Position numbers and translations under genes: made by a program. From Nanobdellati archaeon (lineage in GTDB: Archaea > EX4484-52 > WAPT01), in the NCBI GenBank assembly GCA_027038505.1, contig JALVWC010000014.1:1-47019 (forward strand): a stretch of 47,019 nucleotides of DNA. The letters run 5' to 3'. Under the pieces are notes generated by a model. It did no database searches and was not told the DNA's origin. It worked only from the letters and a program-made list of their open reading frames with translations. The first letter of the stretch is position 1, and each line of letters begins with the position of its first letter. Below are positions 44,570 through 47,019 of the stretch, one piece after another.

Positions 44570-45460
44570 ATGCTGAGAGACGAGGAAATAGAAAAATATC
44601 TTGCTGCGGGTAGGATGGTGGCTGATGCACTTGAGCTCGCAAGGAAAAAGACAAAACAGGGCGTGAGTGTTTCTTCCCTTGTTTCGGAACTGGAGAATTT
44701 CATAGTGCGTGACGGTGGAGAGCTGGCATTCCCTGTTAACATTTCTCTTAACAATTGTGCCGCACACGATACAGCGGATATAAGTGATGAGAGAGTCATT
44801 CCCGAAAATGCAATCGTCAAGGTGGATGTGGGAGCGCACGTGGATGGGTATATAGCTGATGCCGCCGTAACCATCGATCTCAGCGGAAAATACGGAAAAC
44901 TTGTAGAATGTGTTGAGGAGGCACTGAACAGGGCTCTGGAGCTCTTCACCCCGGGAAGAGAGGTTACGGAGATCAGCGAGGCGATACAGCACACCATAGA
45001 GGAGTACGGATACAAACCGGTGGTTAATCTCACAGGACATAAACTTGAGAGGTACAACCTCCACGGAGATGTGACAATTCCAAACATCAAGCTCAAGGTA
45101 CCGTACAGACTGAAAAGAGGAGATGTTTTTGCCGTTGAACCATTTGTCACAACGGGAAGCGGGAAGGTTGTGGAGAGTGGCGATGCCAAGATATTCTCAT
45201 TCCTGAAAAGGGCAAAGACAAGAAACCCCGTTGCCAGAAAGATTCTGGACTTTGGGGAAAAGAGGAGAGGTTTGCCCTTCGTTCTTCGGTGGGTTTTTGA
45301 GAAGAAAACTCCAATGCTTTCAATCGCGATTAGGGAGCTTGTGAATAGCGGTGCTCTTTACGATTACCGTCCCCTTAAAGATGTCGAGGGAAGTGTGGTT
45401 GTACAGGCAGAGCACAGCGTGATTGTGGATGATGATCCCATAGTTTATACTAAAATTTAA
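44570..45460 (+). CDS. map: Methionine aminopeptidase, type II
   Basis: Removes N-terminal Met from new proteins. 296 residues from ATG 44570 (MLRDEEIEKYLAAGRM). Metal ligands of the pita-bread fold are visible: Asp in VKVDVGAHVDGYIADAAVTIDL-type region (two Asp), His in LTGHKLERYNLHG, Glu in AVEPFVT and Glu in VVQAEHSVIV. The type II insert lies between the His and Glu ligands. A frame open back to 44465 is rejected because the extension crosses the promoter. Confidence 0.95.
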   Translation: MLRDEEIEKYLAAGRMVADALELARKKTKQGVSVSSLVSELENFIVRDGGELAFPVNISLNNCAAHDTADISDERVIPENAIVKVDVGAHVDGYIADAAVTIDLSGKYGKLVECVEEALNRALELFTPGREVTEISEAIQHTIEEYGYKPVVNLTGHKLERYNLHGDVTIPNIKLKVPYRLKRGDVFAVEPFVTTGSGKVVESGDAKIFSFLKRAKTRNPVARKILDFGEKRRGLPFVLRWVFEKKTPMLSIAIRELVNSGALYDYRPLKDVEGSVVVQAEHSVIVDDDPIVYTKI

Positions 45461-45477
45461 AACAGAGAGAAGATTCC

Positions 45478-46542
45478 TTACTGAAGTACGTTCAAACCCC
45501 TCCTTTTCTTTTTACCGAACGAGTTCACGATAACAGCAAGCGTAAGCATCAGTCCAACAATAACTATGGCTTTACCTATATTTGTTAGGGTTAGCTGATT
45601 TGTTAACATAAGCTCGGCAAGGGTATCGGTAAGGAATGTGAGCGCGATTATCATTATTTCAACTCCGAGGAGTGCTGTTATTTTCCTGATCTTCTTGTCG
45701 ATGTAAGCCCCTACACACCACGCCATCGCACTTATTCCGAAGGTATAGATAGACGCATTGAGAAATGTTAATATACTCTGCAGGATTCCGACAGGATTCG
45801 CGTTTTCAACTCCCGAAACACCCGTAACGATGCCGACTATGAAGAAAGTTACGGATGTCAGGTATAGGAATAGGGATATCCTCATCTTTCTCGCAGAGTC
45901 CATTATGGCATTGATCACATGGGCCACATTCTCCTCCAGCTGGAAGCCCTTGAGGAATAAGTAAATTCCCAGAAAACCTATTATCAGCCTTATCGCTGCA
46001 GAACCAAAAATGGCATAAAATATTAGCGCGACTGCAGGCATACCTAAAAACATTCTGGAATATCTAGCATCATTGATCATATGTCTCACAAAATTGTAGA
46101 TGACAAAATACGTGCTCTCTAACTTTGCAGCTTGATTCACTATGACTCTATCAAGATACACCGCAGGAACTTTTCTGTTAATCAATGGCAAAACTTGTTC
46201 GTCACTTGCACCATCAGAAACAAAAATCACCTCGTCCGCATCGAACTTTTTCAGAACATTCTCAAGCTGTTCGTTGATCCTTCTATCAGACTCTATCCCT
46301 AACTTCTCGCTGCCGGTTATCACCGCAACTTCAACTTTTTCACCCTTGTTCCTTAACTCATCATAGAGTTGCACAGCCCTAAAAATGGCATTAACATCGG
46401 AATCCGAGGGATCCGCTAACCCTAACTTTTCTGCAGCATCTAATACAGCATCTCTTCCTATTATTGGACCTTTCACATTTGCCTTTACACCAAGATCATC
46501 ATCTCTATCCACACACAGGACGAGTACTCTGTTTTTGACCAT
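45478..46542 (-). CDS. DUF373 membrane protein
   Basis: 354 residues. The N-terminal soluble half begins VLVLCVDRDDDLGVKAN and has GRDAVLDAAEKLGLADPSDSD and FVSDGASDEQVLPLI, the DUF373 signature. The C-terminal half has about seven hydrophobic helices and ends with a basic GKKKRRGLN tail. The family is widespread in archaea and its function is unknown. It converges on map (17 bp between stops). Upstream is the repeat-bearing edge region. Confidence 0.9.
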   Translation of the reverse strand: MVKNRVLVLCVDRDDDLGVKANVKGPIIGRDAVLDAAEKLGLADPSDSDVNAIFRAVQLYDELRNKGEKVEVAVITGSEKLGIESDRRINEQLENVLKKFDADEVIFVSDGASDEQVLPLINRKVPAVYLDRVIVNQAAKLESTYFVIYNFVRHMINDARYSRMFLGMPAVALIFYAIFGSAAIRLIIGFLGIYLFLKGFQLEENVAHVINAIMDSARKMRISLFLYLTSVTFFIVGIVTGVSGVENANPVGILQSILTFLNASIYTFGISAMAWCVGAYIDKKIRKITALLGVEIMIIALTFLTDTLAELMLTNQLTLTNIGKAIVIVGLMLTLAVIVNSFGKKKRRGLNVLQ

Positions 46543-47019
46543 GACAATTCTATCGAACTATAACAATAAATAAGTTGAGAACATAAGTGTTAACTCTCAC
46601 ATTTGCTTTTACATAGGCATGGATTTTTGCATTATGCTATCACAAAACCTTTTTGGACAGAACAGTCATTCACAAACATCATTGTTTTCAGAATTTTTCA
46701 GATCCATAAAGGAAGCCTCACATTTGGATACCTGTATTGTTCCTTAAACTGTTTGTGAATGTAGTTATGCTGTTGTTTGTTTGGTGGATCTGTTTTTCTA
46801 TCATTTTACACGCGTTTATCAATATCTCATCGAAATTTCCATGGTTTGTCAGATTTCATTGATTTCTCTCACAAACAGTTCAAATTTTTTGTTTATTATG
46901 GGGAATTATTTCCCATTTATTTCTTTAAACTCTCACATTTTGACAAAATTTTTACAAATTTTACCAAAATTTATATTTTAAAGAAATTAAAATATGTCGA
47001 GATATTAAGATATTATGGT
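46543..47019. repeat. AT-rich edge region with repeated TCACAAAC and CTCACATTTG motifs
   Basis: No gene is credible in these 477 bp. Three copies of a TCACAAAC core occur at 46670-46677 (plus), 46752-46759 (minus) and 46869-46876 (plus). They form perfect 12-bp inverted repeats CATTCACAAACA/TGTTTGTGAATG and AACTGTTTGTGA/TCACAAACAGTT. A second motif, C(T/C)CACATTTG, is at 46594-46605, 46716-46726 and 46930-46942. Spacing of tens of bases suits an operator array in front of a gene beyond the right edge. Confidence 0.5.
46962..46982 (+). promoter_or_regulatory. TATA box for a gene beyond the window
   Basis: ACCAAAATTTATATTTTAAAG resembles a BRE plus TATA element. A start about 25 bp downstream would be at the right window edge, so the gene it serves is not visible. 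Confidence 0.35.

Noticed and set aside
1-47019. CRISPR arrays and long direct repeats
   Set aside because: No regularly spaced repeat units of 25-40 bases were seen in any intergenic region.

Overview
The window is chromosomal DNA from an archaeon with a euryarchaeal-type gene set. Evidence: Orc1/Cdc6, both subunits of DNA polymerase D, a family B DNA polymerase, STT3/AglB, archaeal SecD/SecF, an archaeal NAC protein, a geranylgeranyl-reductase-like flavoprotein, the Era-like GTPase/DUF2073/Zn-ribbon trio, DUF373 and a type II methionine aminopeptidase. Promoters are of BRE/TATA type and many transcripts look leaderless. Genus and phylum cannot be assigned from the sequence alone. I see no rRNA, tRNA, CRISPR array, intein or intact insertion sequence.

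Layout. (1) 1-8.4 kb is a replication region: the 3' end of a regulator-like gene, a candidate origin (two inverted ORB-type boxes around an AT-rich core), cdc6, polymerase D small subunit, a small acidic gene, a GC-rich segment that looks like a structured RNA gene, a coiled-coil gene, and polymerase D large subunit. A second pair of ORB-type boxes lies just after the large subunit. (2) 8.4-16.2 kb: a TctA-like membrane protein with a probable frameshift, then an operon NAC / LPG-synthase-like membrane protein / GT39 / DPM-like GT2 / GT4, a transposase remnant and an alkaline-phosphatase-superfamily enzyme. (3) 16.3-21.6 kb, minus strand: a truncated GT2, an intact GT2, and a complete dTDP-rhamnose set (rfbA, rfbB, rfbC, rfbD). 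(4) 21.6-25.3 kb, minus strand: a sulfate-activation cassette (RHH regulator, ATP sulfurylase, phosphodiesterase-like protein, APS kinase) with a palindromic operator candidate. (5) 25.7-31.6 kb, minus strand: the N-glycosylation core (Wzx-like flippase, Alg7-like GPT, AglB, UbiA/DPPR-like prenyltransferase). (6) 31.8-39.3 kb: a B12-type radical SAM protein, a geranylgeranyl-reductase-like flavoprotein, a membrane-anchored hypothetical protein, a 40-residue gene, the Era/DUF2073/Zn-ribbon operon, and secDF. (7) 39.5-47 kb: a decayed glycerol-1-phosphate-dehydrogenase-like gene, family B polymerase, a secreted sequon-rich LTD protein, methionine aminopeptidase, DUF373, and an AT-rich edge region with repeated motifs.

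Functionally the window joins replication initiation and elongation with surface glycan assembly. dTDP-rhamnose, dolichyl-phosphate-type transferases, GPT, flippase and AglB would build and attach an N-glycan, and the sequon-rich LTD protein is a plausible acceptor. The sulfate-activation cassette could supply PAPS for glycan sulfation, although no sulfotransferase is visible. The most notable observations are the two ORB clusters bracketing the cdc6-polD block, the frameshift that makes a membrane protein read through two ORBs, the unassigned structured RNA candidate, the decayed lipid-biosynthesis gene beside polB, and the 18-bp palindrome at the RHH gene.
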